From: Bacillus pumilus
GTDB taxonomy: Bacteria > Bacillota > Bacilli > Bacillales > Bacillaceae
NCBI RefSeq assembly: GCF_009937765.1
Contig: NZ_CP047089.1
Span: 1,052,272 to 1,116,271 of the forward strand
Reading direction: 5' to 3'
Length of the DNA: 64,000 bases
The position numbers and the translations under genes were made by a program. How positions within the stretch are numbered: position 1 is the stretch's first letter; every line of letters starts with the position of its first letter. Positions 46,550-55,805 of this stretch are shown here, piece by piece. The notes under the pieces are model-generated. The model was not told the origin of the DNA and did no database searches. It worked only from the letters and a program-made list of their open reading frames with translations.

Positions 46550-48172
46550 ATGTGGCAGCAAATATACAATCCGTTTGGTAATGAGTTCGTGAGTGCATTG
46601 GTAGCCATGCTTCCAATTTTGTTTTTCCTACTTGCATTAACCGTTTTTAAGTTAAAAGGTGTTTTAGCCGCTTGTTTTACCTTAATCGTCAGTTTTGTTA
46701 CAGCGGTTTTCTTCTTCCATATGCCAATTGAAAAAGCATTATCTGCTGTGCTGTTCGGTATATCTAATGGGCTGTGGCCGATTGGATATATCGTCATCAT
46801 GGCGGTGTGGCTCTATAAAATAGCTGTGAAATCTGGTAAATTCGATGTTATTCGTTCTAGTATTGCAGGAATCTCTCAAGATCAACGTCTTCAGCTCTTA
46901 TTAATTGGTTTTAGTTTTAACGCATTTTTAGAGGGAGCCGCTGGGTTCGGTGTACCAATTGCGATTAGTGCCGCTCTCTTAACAGAGCTTGGGTTTAAAC
47001 CGCTGAAAGCTGCGATGCTTTGCTTAATTGCCAATGCTGCGTCTGGCGCATTTGGTGCTGTAGGTATCCCAGTCATTACAGGGGCGCAAATGGGCAATAT
47101 GACGCCACTTGCATTATCTCAAACCCTTGTGTTTACGATTCCGTTTATTTCATTCTGTATTCCGTTCCTCCTTATTCTCATTGTGGACGGATTCAAAGGG
47201 ATTAAAGAAACGCTCCCTGCCTTGCTTGTTGTGAGTGGAAGCTATGCCATTTTACAAGCTGTCACAATGGTGACAATGGGTCCTGAGCTTGCCAATATTA
47301 TTTCAGCTTTAGCAAGTATGGGAATTTTGGCTTTATTCCTTCGAAAATGGCAGCCGAAGCACATCTATCGTGAAGAAGGAGCACCAGCCGTTGAACAGAA
47401 ACAAACGTATCGCGGGGTTGAAGTGCTGAAAGCATGGTCTCCGTTCTATATTTTAACTGCTGTGATTACGGTATGGAGTCTGCCAGCATTTAAAGCGTTG
47501 TTTGCTGTAGGAGGCCCGCTCAACTGGACAACCATTTTAGTAAAAATGCCATTTTTGCATCAGCAAATTGTGAAATTACCACCAATTGCACAAACAGCAA
47601 CACCTATTGATGCGATCTTTAAAATTGATGTGATCAGTGCAACGGGTACGGCCATTCTGATTGCAGTGATGCTGACAGGTTTGTTTAGCAGACATATTAC
47701 ATTAAAAGAAGGCGCTGCCTGCTTAAAAGCATCAGTGAAAGAGCTTTGGGTACCAGTTCTCACCATTTGTTTTGTCATGGGCTTTGCCAACTTGGCGAAC
47801 TTCGCTGGTCTAAGTTCAGCCATTGGGCTTGCACTTGCCAAAACAGGCGATTTGTTCCCGCTTGTCAGCCCAGTGCTTGGCTGGATCGGGGTGTTTATTA
47901 CAGGATCTGTCGTGAGTAACAACGCATTATTCGGCAACCTTCAAGCAGTTACTGCTTCTCAAATCGGCTCACAGGCTGGTTTGTTAATCGGAGCAAATAC
48001 AACGGGCGGGGTCATGGCGAAATTAATTTCTCCACAATCTATCGCCATTGCTACAGCAGCAGTTGGAGAAACAGGTAAAGAATCTGAACTCTTCCAAAAG
48101 ACTGTGAAGTACAGCTTTATCCTGCTCGGCATAGTGTGTGTATGGACATTCATTCTTGCTCAATTTGTATAG
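46550..48172 (+). CDS. lctP: L-lactate permease LctP
   Basis: A 540-residue LctP/LldP-family transporter with 12 or more helices. Family signatures include [22 protein letters not shown], the [11 protein letters not shown] segment, and the [14 protein letters not shown] loop late in the protein. It moves lactate with protons; with Ldh it allows lactate release or uptake. Second gene of the ldh-lctP operon; its terminator carries repeat copy 2. Confidence 0.95.
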   Translation: MWQQIYNPFGNEFVSALVAMLPILFFLLALTVFKLKGVLAACFTLIVSFVTAVFFFHMPIEKALSAVLFGISNGLWPIGYIVIMAVWLYKIAVKSGKFDVIRSSIAGISQDQRLQLLLIGFSFNAFLEGAAGFGVPIAISAALLTELGFKPLKAAMLCLIANAASGAFGAVGIPVITGAQMGNMTPLALSQTLVFTIPFISFCIPFLLILIVDGFKGIKETLPALLVVSGSYAILQAVTMVTMGPELANIISALASMGILALFLRKWQPKHIYREEGAPAVEQKQTYRGVEVLKAWSPFYILTAVITVWSLPAFKALFAVGGPLNWTTILVKMPFLHQQIVKLPPIAQTATPIDAIFKIDVISATGTAILIAVMLTGLFSRHITLKEGAACLKASVKELWVPVLTICFVMGFANLANFAGLSSAIGLALAKTGDLFPLVSPVLGWIGVFITGSVVSNNALFGNLQAVTASQIGSQAGLLIGANTTGGVMAKLISPQSIAIATAAVGETGKESELFQKTVKYSFILLGIVCVWTFILAQFV

Positions 48173-48185
48173 GTTGATAGACTAA

Positions 48186-48214
48186 AAAAGACTGAGACAG
48201 CTCTCAGTCTTTTT
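48186..48214 (+). terminator. Terminator hairpin of lctP (left of repeat copy 2)
   Basis: AAAAGACTGAG pairs with CTCAGTCTTTT around ACAGCT. The same stem with another loop recurs at 48389-48416. Confidence 0.85.
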
Positions 48215-48388
48215 AGCGTGTAGACAAACCCTCGCATTCGTTGTCAGTCCTGCGTGCTGGTGCTCACGAATGTCAAATTCGCTCCGCGCCAGTACTCGTC
48301 CTTCCTAGAATTCAAAGGTTTTCTATCACGCTGAAAAGAAGACAAAGAGCTAAAATGAACTCCATTTTAGCCCTTTGTCAACAATCTG
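48215..48388 (+). repeat. Terminator-embedded repeat element, copy 2
   Basis: A 174-bp non-coding repeat of the element at 7458-7632, same orientation, gap-free alignment with about 15 differences. The closing pair is TTTAGCGTG with CACGCTGAA (one G-T pair). The 3' hairpin keeps its stem (GCTAAAAT with ATTTTAGC) while the 7-base loop differs from copy 1. It lies between two hairpins with an identical stem. Confidence 0.85.
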
Positions 48389-48418
48389 AAAAGACTGAGA
48401 TTTCCTCAGTCTTTTTCT
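48389..48418. terminator. Terminator hairpin right of repeat copy 2
   Basis: AAAAGACTGAG pairs with CTCAGTCTTTT around ATTTC; a T-tract follows. It ends at the ntdR stop and could also serve that gene from the other strand. Confidence 0.8.
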
Positions 48419-49408
48419 TTATGTCGATTCCCTTGTCACGAGCTGGGTAGGCAGCTGGATATGTTCACGCTGTAATGGTTTTTGGTCTTGCAGGAGCTCG
48501 ATCATTTGCTGCACAGACCGCTGGCCTAGCTCTACGATCGGGATGTCAATTGTGGTGATCGTTGGAGCTGTTACCTCGCAAATGTCTTGATTGTCATAGC
48601 CGATCACCGCTAGATCCTTAGGAATGTGATAACCATATGAAATGGCTTGTTTAATGAGCCCAGCAGCGACTTGATCATTACCGGTGAAAATAGCATCAGG
48701 TGCATTTTTCATGTCGTGGATGATATCCATTAATCGAAAGCCGTCTTCAATGGTGAAGGCCTCACCGAACAACCAATCGTCATGCAGCGGCAAGCCGTGG
48801 GCTGAAAGAGCGTCGAGATAGCCCTGTTTCCTTTGTTTCTGCGCTTCACTGCTTTCTGTATCAAAGCAAAACCCGATCGATTTACGCCCCGACTGAATCA
48901 AGTAGTCAACTGCTTTATAGGCAGCTTCCCGCTCATCGTATCCAATAATCGGAATGTCTGCTGTTTGATGATATTCATTCGCCATGACAATAGGGCCGTT
49001 CGTTAAAAATGGCTCAATCTTTTCCCATGGATTTTCTAATGCCCCTAAAATGACTCCATCTACTTCTCTTCTTTTTAATAATTGAAGCCCTTCAAGCTCT
49101 AAAGATTCCTGATAAAACGTCTGAAGCACGATGGCTTTATAGCCTTGGTCCAATGCTTCTTTTGAGATGCCTTTAATTAATTGTGCAAAAAAAGGATGGT
49201 CCACAGCTGGGACAGACACAGCAATGGTTTTTGTCTGATGTGAACGTAGAGTGCGAGCTGCTGAACTCGGTGTATATTCCATTTCCTTCATCACCTGTAA
49301 TATGAGCTGGCGCTTTTCCTCTGACACATAAGGATGATGATTCAGCACTCTGGAAACGGTGGTCGTTGAAACCCCGCAGCGTTTGGCAATTTCATAAATT
49401 GTACACAT
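48419..49408 (-). CDS. ntdR: LacI-family regulator NtdR
   Basis: A 329-residue LacI/GalR protein, nearly the length of B. subtilis NtdR. The helix-turn-helix is TIYEIAKRCGVSTTTVSRVLNHHPYVS at the N terminus, the hinge helix follows, and the periplasmic-binding-like core ends TIDIPIVELGQRSVQQMIELL. Start ATG 49408 gives this N terminus; extra upstream codons lack an RBS. Divergent from ntdABC. In B. subtilis NtdR activates ntdABC-glcP in response to the product neotrehalosadiamine. Confidence 0.9.
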   Translation of the reverse strand: MCTIYEIAKRCGVSTTTVSRVLNHHPYVSEEKRQLILQVMKEMEYTPSSAARTLRSHQTKTIAVSVPAVDHPFFAQLIKGISKEALDQGYKAIVLQTFYQESLELEGLQLLKRREVDGVILGALENPWEKIEPFLTNGPIVMANEYHQTADIPIIGYDEREAAYKAVDYLIQSGRKSIGFCFDTESSEAQKQRKQGYLDALSAHGLPLHDDWLFGEAFTIEDGFRLMDIIHDMKNAPDAIFTGNDQVAAGLIKQAISYGYHIPKDLAVIGYDNQDICEVTAPTITTIDIPIVELGQRSVQQMIELLQDQKPLQREHIQLPTQLVTREST

Positions 49409-49517
49409 ATTAACAAATCCTTTACACAAAGTTATTGTTCTGAAATCGATAACATCATTTACAATGTGAAACAAGTTAAATATTAACTAATGGAATTGAT
49501 TAATTGGAGGGAATGGA

Positions 49518-50843
49518 ATGCAAATATTGACGAAGATATCAGGTAAAAGCAAGGATTATCTTCCTTTGCTGGATATGATCAATCAAGGTGTTCAAGTAAA
49601 GTCTGATTCAGTTGAGAAGCACCTAGCAAATGAAAAGCTGGTGACGTTCCTTGAGCAAGATATAGGACGCACAGGCTTGGAAAAAATTCTCTTCCATTAT
49701 AAACAAAATAAGGAAAAAAAGATACCGTTTCTACCAGTCGATAAACTGATTTCAGAGGATGAGATCGATGACATTATGCAGGTGCTGAAAGAAGTATTGA
49801 GCTCTGGCCGTTTTACTTCAGGACCATATATTCCGGCGTTTGAAAAGCAGCTCGCTGAGTATTTAGGGAAGAAATATGTTATTGCTACGTCAAGTGGAAC
49901 TGATGCCCTAATGATCAGCCTCATATCAGCAGGCGTCCATCCAGGAGAGGAAGTCATTTTGCCAGCAAATAGCTTTGCTGCAACAGAAAATGCAGTGCTT
50001 GCGATTGGGGCTGTTCCGGTCTATGCCGATATTGATCCAGATACTTACTGCATGGCACCGAGTGAAATAGAGAAGCATATCACAGATCAAACGGCATGCA
50101 TTCTTCCGGTTCATTTATATGGAAAACAAGCGGATATGAAGGCGATTTCGGCGATTGCGAAAAAGCATGGGCTGAAAATCATTGAAGATGGCTGTCAGGC
50201 GATCGGCAGCACCGGCCTTGGCGCATATGGAGATGGGCTTGTTCTTAGCTTTAATCCATACAAAAATCTTGGTGTTTGCGGCAAGGCGGGAGCCATCGCG
50301 ACAAATGATGAAGCTTTAGCAGAAAAATGTATGGAAATCAGCTATCACGGCTTTGAAGTAGGAAAGAAAAATGTCAAACGCAGTGACTATGGCTTTAATT
50401 CGAAAATTGATAATTTGCAGGCGGCGATTGGACTCGAACGCATGAAGTATTTAGGATTACAAAACTTTAAACGTTTCTACTTAGCAAAGCGCTACATTGA
50501 CCAGCTGCAAACGCTAGAGGATGAAGGATACTTGAAGCTTCCTAAGCTGACAGATGATCATGTATGGCATTTGTTCCCGATCAGGGTGCTGAAGGGAGAA
50601 CGAGATGAGCTTGCCGCGAAATTGCTGGAAATGGGCATAGAGACAGATGTGTATTACCCAATCCTATCGCATCAGCATCAAACAAATCTCGTTTCTCAAA
50701 AGTATAAACGGACGACACTGCCGCACACGGAAAAAGCAGCACAGCAATTACTTCACCTGCCGCTGTATCCAGGTATGCCGCTGCAAGATCAGGAGAAGGT
50801 CATCGAGGGGGTTCATCATGTTATCAAGTCTTCCATTCAATAA
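49518..50843 (+). CDS. ntdA: 3-oxo-glucose-6-phosphate aminotransferase NtdA
   Basis: A 441-residue PLP-dependent sugar aminotransferase (DegT/DnrJ/EryC1 fold), same length as B. subtilis NtdA. The N-terminal 70-residue extension is characteristic. The PLP Lys lies in SFNPYKNLGVCGKAGA and the phosphate-binding Ser-Gly in TSSGTDAL. It converts 3-oxo-glucose-6-phosphate and glutamate to kanosamine-6-phosphate. RBS TTGGAGG. Overlaps ntdB by 26 bp. Confidence 0.93.
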   Translation: MQILTKISGKSKDYLPLLDMINQGVQVKSDSVEKHLANEKLVTFLEQDIGRTGLEKILFHYKQNKEKKIPFLPVDKLISEDEIDDIMQVLKEVLSSGRFTSGPYIPAFEKQLAEYLGKKYVIATSSGTDALMISLISAGVHPGEEVILPANSFAATENAVLAIGAVPVYADIDPDTYCMAPSEIEKHITDQTACILPVHLYGKQADMKAISAIAKKHGLKIIEDGCQAIGSTGLGAYGDGLVLSFNPYKNLGVCGKAGAIATNDEALAEKCMEISYHGFEVGKKNVKRSDYGFNSKIDNLQAAIGLERMKYLGLQNFKRFYLAKRYIDQLQTLEDEGYLKLPKLTDDHVWHLFPIRVLKGERDELAAKLLEMGIETDVYYPILSHQHQTNLVSQKYKRTTLPHTEKAAQQLLHLPLYPGMPLQDQEKVIEGVHHVIKSSIQ

Positions 50844-51684
50844 AAAACTGCTAAATCAGCCAAAAAATCCAAAGTGGATCGTCTTCTGTGACTTTGATGA
50901 AACCTATTATTCTCACGAAATGACAGAGGAGCAGCGTGAGGATGTCAAGCGGCTGGAGACTTTTGTGGCAGAAAAGAGCGAAGCAGGACAGCTCATGCTT
51001 GGCTGGGTGACGGGAAGCAGCCTTGATTCTGTGACGAGCAAAATGGAAAAAGGCGGTTTTTATCAATTTCCGCATTTCATTGCATCGAACTTAGGGACTG
51101 AGATTGTGTATACATCAGATGCTCATTTTGGACAGCCAGATGCGGAGTGGATGAAGCGTCTGGATGCGCAAGGATTCTCAGATGAAAAAATTGAAGACAT
51201 CCTCGAAACCATACGTGAAAAGGGAATTCATCTCAGGCCGCAAACGCAGCTGGGCAGCTCAGGATATAAGAAGAATTTCTATTATCAGGAGCAGGATGAA
51301 CGGACAGATCTTCATCATCTATCATTCATCCAAACACTTGCCAAAGAGCGCGGGGTGGCGGTCAACATCAACAAATGCAATCCGCTTGCAGGAGACCCTG
51401 CGGATTGCTATGATGTCGATTTTTTACCAGTCGGCACAGGGAAGGATGAAATTGTCCGCTTTATGCTGAACCAATATGATTTATCGAAAGATCAGGGCTT
51501 TGCCTTTGGAGATAGTGGAAATGATTTGCGGATGCTTCAATCCGTCACGCACGGTTTCCTTGTCCAAAATGCGACGGCCGAAGCCAAGCGGCATCATCAT
51601 CAAATTTGTCATCATGGGTATGCAAAAGGAATCTATGAAACACTGAAAACAGTGATGTATAAACATGAGGAGGCACATTCATGA
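50818..51684 (+). CDS. ntdB: Kanosamine-6-phosphate phosphatase NtdB
   Basis: A 288-residue HAD phosphatase. Nucleophile motif VFCDFDETYYSHEM (with the Asp pair D-x-D) is near residue 22; motif II VTGSSL; motif IV FAFGDSGNDLRML. ATG 50818 with GAGGGGG upstream lies inside the end of ntdA; the stop overlaps ntdC as ATGA. It releases kanosamine from its 6-phosphate. Confidence 0.92.
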   Translation: MLSSLPFNKKLLNQPKNPKWIVFCDFDETYYSHEMTEEQREDVKRLETFVAEKSEAGQLMLGWVTGSSLDSVTSKMEKGGFYQFPHFIASNLGTEIVYTSDAHFGQPDAEWMKRLDAQGFSDEKIEDILETIREKGIHLRPQTQLGSSGYKKNFYYQEQDERTDLHHLSFIQTLAKERGVAVNINKCNPLAGDPADCYDVDFLPVGTGKDEIVRFMLNQYDLSKDQGFAFGDSGNDLRMLQSVTHGFLVQNATAEAKRHHHQICHHGYAKGIYETLKTVMYKHEEAHS

Positions 51685-52727
51685 AGAAAATTGGAATTGT
51701 TGGAGCAGGGAATATTGCAAAAGCACATGCAAGAGCATTATCAACGATCAAAGGTGCAGAGTTATCAGGTGTCTATGATTTACACGAGTCAGTTGCACAG
51801 GGATTCATAAAACAGTACGGCGGACGTGTGTATTCAAGTATCGAAACTTTAGCAGATGCATCCGATGGGTTGATCATTGCATCCCCGAATTTTTGTCACA
51901 AAGACCATGCCCTTCAGGCACTAAGAGCAGGACAGCCCATTTTATGTGAAAAGCCGATGGCTGTGTCGCTGAAGGAAGCGAAGGAAATGGTGCAGACAGC
52001 CAAACAGTTCCAGGTTCAAGCCAGTATGGGCTTTAACTATCGTTACTTATCCTTTGTGAATATTTTGAAGAACTTGATTGCAAATGGTGAATTAGGCCGG
52101 ATTTTGACGGTCAGGACTCATTTCAAGAAAAACAGTGCCCTCAGAAGAAAGACATTTTCATGGAGAGACAGCAGTGAGAGTCTTCGCACGAGCGGTGCAT
52201 TAGGGGATCTGGGCATTCATTTAATTGATATGCTGTGGTACTTATTTGGCAGTGAGATGAAGAAAGAATCACTTAATACCAAGATGCTGACGCATGTAAA
52301 GGAAAAAGAAGAGAAAAAGGTACAGGTCGATGATCATACCGAAATTTTCGGTCAGATGGAGAATCAAGTGTTCTTTCACTTGGTCACATCCAAAAGCACG
52401 CAGCCCGAGGAATGCGGATTCAGTGTAGAAGTCGTTGGACATGACAAGGTATTCAAATACCATACGAACATGAAAAACGAATATGAGATCAGCGATGGCT
52501 TGTGTTTGGAGCGCCATCAAATGCCGCAAACCTTGCTAACAGATCCGCCAAACGAATTTTATGGATGGTCTGATACGTTCCGTGATCAACTGATGCACTG
52601 GGTGAATACAGATCCATATCCATCTCATATGAAAGTCGCTGATTTTGTAGACGGGTATCGCGCACAGGCTGCGCTTAATACATGCTTCGAGAGGGAAGAG
52701 GCGGTCGAGTCTGCCCGAGCATATTAA
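51681..52727 (+). CDS. ntdC: Glucose-6-phosphate 3-dehydrogenase NtdC
   Basis: A 348-residue Gfo/Idh/MocA oxidoreductase. NAD motif GIVGAGNIAKAHA at the N terminus, CEKPMAVSLKEA near residue 92 with the catalytic Lys, and GALGDLGIHLIDML near residue 173 with the catalytic Asp/His. It oxidises C3 of glucose-6-phosphate, the first step to kanosamine. RBS AGGAGG. A hairpin with a T-tract follows before glcP. Confidence 0.93.
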   Translation: MKKIGIVGAGNIAKAHARALSTIKGAELSGVYDLHESVAQGFIKQYGGRVYSSIETLADASDGLIIASPNFCHKDHALQALRAGQPILCEKPMAVSLKEAKEMVQTAKQFQVQASMGFNYRYLSFVNILKNLIANGELGRILTVRTHFKKNSALRRKTFSWRDSSESLRTSGALGDLGIHLIDMLWYLFGSEMKKESLNTKMLTHVKEKEEKKVQVDDHTEIFGQMENQVFFHLVTSKSTQPEECGFSVEVVGHDKVFKYHTNMKNEYEISDGLCLERHQMPQTLLTDPPNEFYGWSDTFRDQLMHWVNTDPYPSHMKVADFVDGYRAQAALNTCFEREEAVESARAY

Positions 52728-52732
52728 AGAGG

Positions 52733-52766
52733 TGGAGCGGAGGATATCAAAACCCCGCTCCTTTTT
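52733..52766 (+). terminator. Intercistronic hairpin ntdC-glcP
   Basis: GGAGCGG pairs with CCGCTCC around a 14-base loop, followed by TTTTT. It could lower glcP expression relative to ntdABC. Confidence 0.75.
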
Positions 52767-52781
52767 AGAGGAAGTGAAAAG

Positions 52782-53969
52782 ATGAAAAAAGTATTTTATT
52801 TTGGCTGTGTCTTTTATTTTTTTATTGGGACCATTCATGTGTTTTTTGGCAGCTTAACTCCTTATTTACTGGCTAGTTACGATAAGGGTCCCGGGGAATT
52901 ATCTTCTTTAATCTTTTTTCAGTTTATTGGTTTTTTGACAGGGGTTCTGTTATCCCCCATCCTTGTGAGGAAAAAAGGCTATGGCGCTGTTCTGACTATG
53001 GGTCTTTTGCTGATGATCGGGTCACTTCTGCTTGGGCTTTTGGTGCCGGGCTGGTCAACTCTTGTGCTGGCAGGGTTTTTTCTTGGCAGTGGTGCAGGCA
53101 GTCTTGAGACAACAGCAGGAGCGTATGTGATTTCGATGGCAAACAGTGCGAAGCGAATCAGCATCATGGAGGTCTTCTTTGGATTAGGAGCGCTATTATT
53201 TCCACTTGTGATTTTACTGACTGTCAACGAACAGACGTGGCACTATGTGTTTTTATTTCAAGTTGGTACACTGACTTTCTTCCTTATGCTTTGGATTGCT
53301 TTTATGAACAAATTGCCTCGTGGACAGATGATTTCTCCTTCCAATGGGGTGAAAAAACCGTCCTTACTTGTTGATCGAAACAATCGAATCATTGTGGTGA
53401 TCATGATTTGCTTTGCCTTTTTCTACGCAGGGATTGAAACGAACTTTGCGAACTTTTTGCCGTCGATCATGCTGGAGAAGGGAGGAGACAATTGGGGTCT
53501 CTTTGCAGTCTCCACTTTCTGGACAGCCATTGTCATTGGTAGAACCGTGATTGCGAGAAAAGCAGATCATTTGCACCCGCTGCGTTTTTTAAAGCTAAGT
53601 TCAGCACTCATGATTCTGCTGCTCGTGATCTTTGCGCTGACAACACACATCACCGCTCAGCTGCTTCTCATCTTTTTCATCGGCCTGTGTGCAGCTGGTA
53701 TGTTCCCAATCGCACTGACTGCATCTGCATTAATGATTGAAAATGCCATCGACGAGGCCACGAGTTACTTTATTGCAGCCGCAAGTTTAGGCGGAGCCTG
53801 CTTGTCCTTCTTGATCGGCTTTAGTCTTGAATGGGCAGGAGCAGCAAGTGCCATCTTTGTTTTCGCCTTCTTAGCTGTTCTTTTATTTGCAGCTGCAATT
53901 CAAATGAATCGTGTGAAGAAAAAAGAAACCGTTCTCCCCAAGCAGTCGGCACTGAAAGCGGATCGATAA
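52782..53969 (+). CDS. glcP: Glucose/mannose:proton symporter GlcP
   Basis: A 395-residue major facilitator with 12 helices, same family and nearly the length of B. subtilis GlcP (about 401). Typical are IFFQFIGFLTGVLLSPIL, the SGAGSLETTAGAYV helix-4 motif and the FFAGIETNFANFLPS-like helix 7 region. It imports glucose, the precursor for the ntd pathway. RBS AGAGGAAGTG. Last gene of the ntdABC-glcP operon. Confidence 0.88.
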   Translation: MKKVFYFGCVFYFFIGTIHVFFGSLTPYLLASYDKGPGELSSLIFFQFIGFLTGVLLSPILVRKKGYGAVLTMGLLLMIGSLLLGLLVPGWSTLVLAGFFLGSGAGSLETTAGAYVISMANSAKRISIMEVFFGLGALLFPLVILLTVNEQTWHYVFLFQVGTLTFFLMLWIAFMNKLPRGQMISPSNGVKKPSLLVDRNNRIIVVIMICFAFFYAGIETNFANFLPSIMLEKGGDNWGLFAVSTFWTAIVIGRTVIARKADHLHPLRFLKLSSALMILLLVIFALTTHITAQLLLIFFIGLCAAGMFPIALTASALMIENAIDEATSYFIAAASLGGACLSFLIGFSLEWAGAASAIFVFAFLAVLLFAAAIQMNRVKKKETVLPKQSALKADR

Positions 53970-54079
53970 GCGAATCCGCTATTTCCTTGAATCCGCCTGA
54001 AAAGATGACAAGGACTTGTACTAAACCATAGAACGTTTGAATAATATGTACAAGTCAGCATCAAAAGGAGGACGTCTAT

Positions 54080-54709
54080 GTGGCGGTGTTTTTTGGTTAT
54101 ATCTTTTTAGGGTTGTCACTTTCAGCGCCTGTTGGGCCAGTCAATGCAGCCCAAATTGATAGAGGGATTAAAAGTGGCTTTTGGCATGCGTGGATTTTTG
54201 GTGTGGGGGCAATGGCTGCGGATATTGTCTATATGCTCCTCATTTATTTTGGTGTCGCCCAGCTTTTGACTGCACCTCTTGTGAAAACTTTTTTGTGGCT
54301 GTTTGGCTTTTTCGTTCTAACCTATACGGGGATTGAAAGTCTGCGTAAAATCAATTTGCAGGAGAGCCCAAAAAAGGATGGTGGAAACACGTCGATTGGT
54401 CAGTCGTTCATGACGGGGTTTTTCATTTCTCTTTCCAATCCGCTCAGTATTTTATTTTGGCTGGGCATCTACGGCAGTATTTTGGCCAATACGATCGAAA
54501 AGTATGGGGCATCTCAAATGCTGATGTACAGCATGGCTATTTTTATCGGCATGTTGGTCTGGGATTTCAGCATGGCGCTACTGGCTAGTTCGTTTAGACG
54601 ATATTTAAGTGAACGTGTCTTACACGGTTTATCCGTTCTTGCAGGCTTATCTTTACTTGGTTTCGGCGTTTATTTTGGGTATCAAGGGATCATGGCATTG
54701 ATTGGGTAG
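54080..54709 (+). CDS. ycgF: LysE-family exporter YcgF
   Basis: A 209-residue LysE/RhtB-type protein with six helices. The N-terminal FLGLSLSAPVGPVNAAQIDRG is the family motif, and SLSNPLSILFWLGI the second one. Start GTG 54080 is eight bases after AAAGGAGG. Probable amino acid exporter; substrate unknown. Same position relative to ycgG-ycgI-nadE as in B. subtilis. Confidence 0.88.
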   Translation: MAVFFGYIFLGLSLSAPVGPVNAAQIDRGIKSGFWHAWIFGVGAMAADIVYMLLIYFGVAQLLTAPLVKTFLWLFGFFVLTYTGIESLRKINLQESPKKDGGNTSIGQSFMTGFFISLSNPLSILFWLGIYGSILANTIEKYGASQMLMYSMAIFIGMLVWDFSMALLASSFRRYLSERVLHGLSVLAGLSLLGFGVYFGYQGIMALIG

Positions 54710-55046
54710 AAAAGCAGACTGACATGTCAGTTGTTCTGCGTAAGCACTGTGGATTGATTATGGACTGGTTGTGTTCATTAGCTACAAAGTCTATCTGTTT
54801 AGCTTTTGCTCAGCCTTCATTTATTGGGTGCTCGATTCTGTCTTTTTAATGAAGAACCGATCATAGGGAAGATACAAAAAACGTTCTATTAAAAGAAGCG
54901 GCATGGCGTGAAAGACACAGATACATGCTCCATTTGAATGAGAACTTCCACCTCTTGAATGCGCATGGAAAGTCGCTTAGGGACAGTCACCACAGCCTTT
55001 TTTTCTCATAGGCTATGGAGAAGACGCTAAAACGAGGTGGAAGGAA
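54710..55046. other. Non-coding gap ycgF/ycgG
   Basis: A 337-bp gap. Near its left end lies CTGACATGTCAG, a 12-bp perfect palindrome (54719-54730) inside a wider GCAG/CTGC pairing, without a T-tract. No gene or convincing promoter is seen. Confidence 0.45.
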
Positions 55047-55805
55047 ATGGCCCAGTTGTATGCAAAAAGTTGCCTTGATCAAAATCTACGATCACTAGAA
55101 GAATGGAAGCAGGATGCTTTTACGCTATTTGGAGAGATGGTAGGAGATGAGGCAGATACATTCCCTTGTGTCCCAGGAAGACAGGGATTTTTTCTCGATC
55201 ATTTACGCTATGGGTTTGTGGGTGATCCAAGAAAAGAGGAAGCTGTTGAAGAATTAGCGCAGCTGCTGAGAGAATATCAAAGCTGTGCGAAAGAAACGGG
55301 TCAATATGCTTCATTTATATGCTTTTTTGAAACACCGCAGGATTTAAAGGAAAGTTCACTTGAAGAGCTTGAGCAGCAGTTTTGGTCATTGCTTCAACGA
55401 CTGCACCAGAAAGATGAAGTGTCGTGGCCTGAGGATATTCCACTAGATACTCATCATCATGAGTGGGAGTATTGCTTTCACGGGGAAGCGTATTTTATTT
55501 TATGCTCCACACCGGCTCATAAGCTCAGAAAAAGCCGCCACTTTCCTTATGTCTTAATGGCATTTCAGCCTAGATGGGTGTTTGAGAAATTGAATGGATC
55601 GACCAAGTTTGGTCAAAAAATGAGCCAGCTCGTTCGCAAGCGGCTTAAAGCGTATGATGAGGTCGGGGTTCATCCATCATTAAAATGGTATGGTGATCCG
55701 ACTAATCATGAATGGAAGCAATACTTTCTCCCAGATGAAGAGGCGGAGAAACCTGCCTCCGCCAAATGTCCTTTTACTGCATTAAAAAACATGATGAAAT
55801 TATGA
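55047..55805 (+). CDS. ycgG: YqcI/YcgG family protein
   Basis: A 252-residue soluble protein of the YqcI/YcgG family. Landmarks are FPCVPGRQGFFLDHLRYGFV near residue 32, SFICFFETP, a His-rich stretch HHHEWEYCFHGEAYF near residue 140, and the terminal CPFTAL. The conserved Cys and His suggest metal or haem contact, but no function is established. RBS GAGGTGGAAGG. Ends with a 6-bp overlap on the convergent ycgH. Confidence 0.85.
   Translation: MAQLYAKSCLDQNLRSLEEWKQDAFTLFGEMVGDEADTFPCVPGRQGFFLDHLRYGFVGDPRKEEAVEELAQLLREYQSCAKETGQYASFICFFETPQDLKESSLEELEQQFWSLLQRLHQKDEVSWPEDIPLDTHHHEWEYCFHGEAYFILCSTPAHKLRKSRHFPYVLMAFQPRWVFEKLNGSTKFGQKMSQLVRKRLKAYDEVGVHPSLKWYGDPTNHEWKQYFLPDEEAEKPASAKCPFTALKNMMKL

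Noticed and set aside
48241-48450. 69-codon frame through repeat copy 2
   Set aside because: Runs through two hairpins and into ntdR antisense, and no RBS; shadow frame of the repeat.
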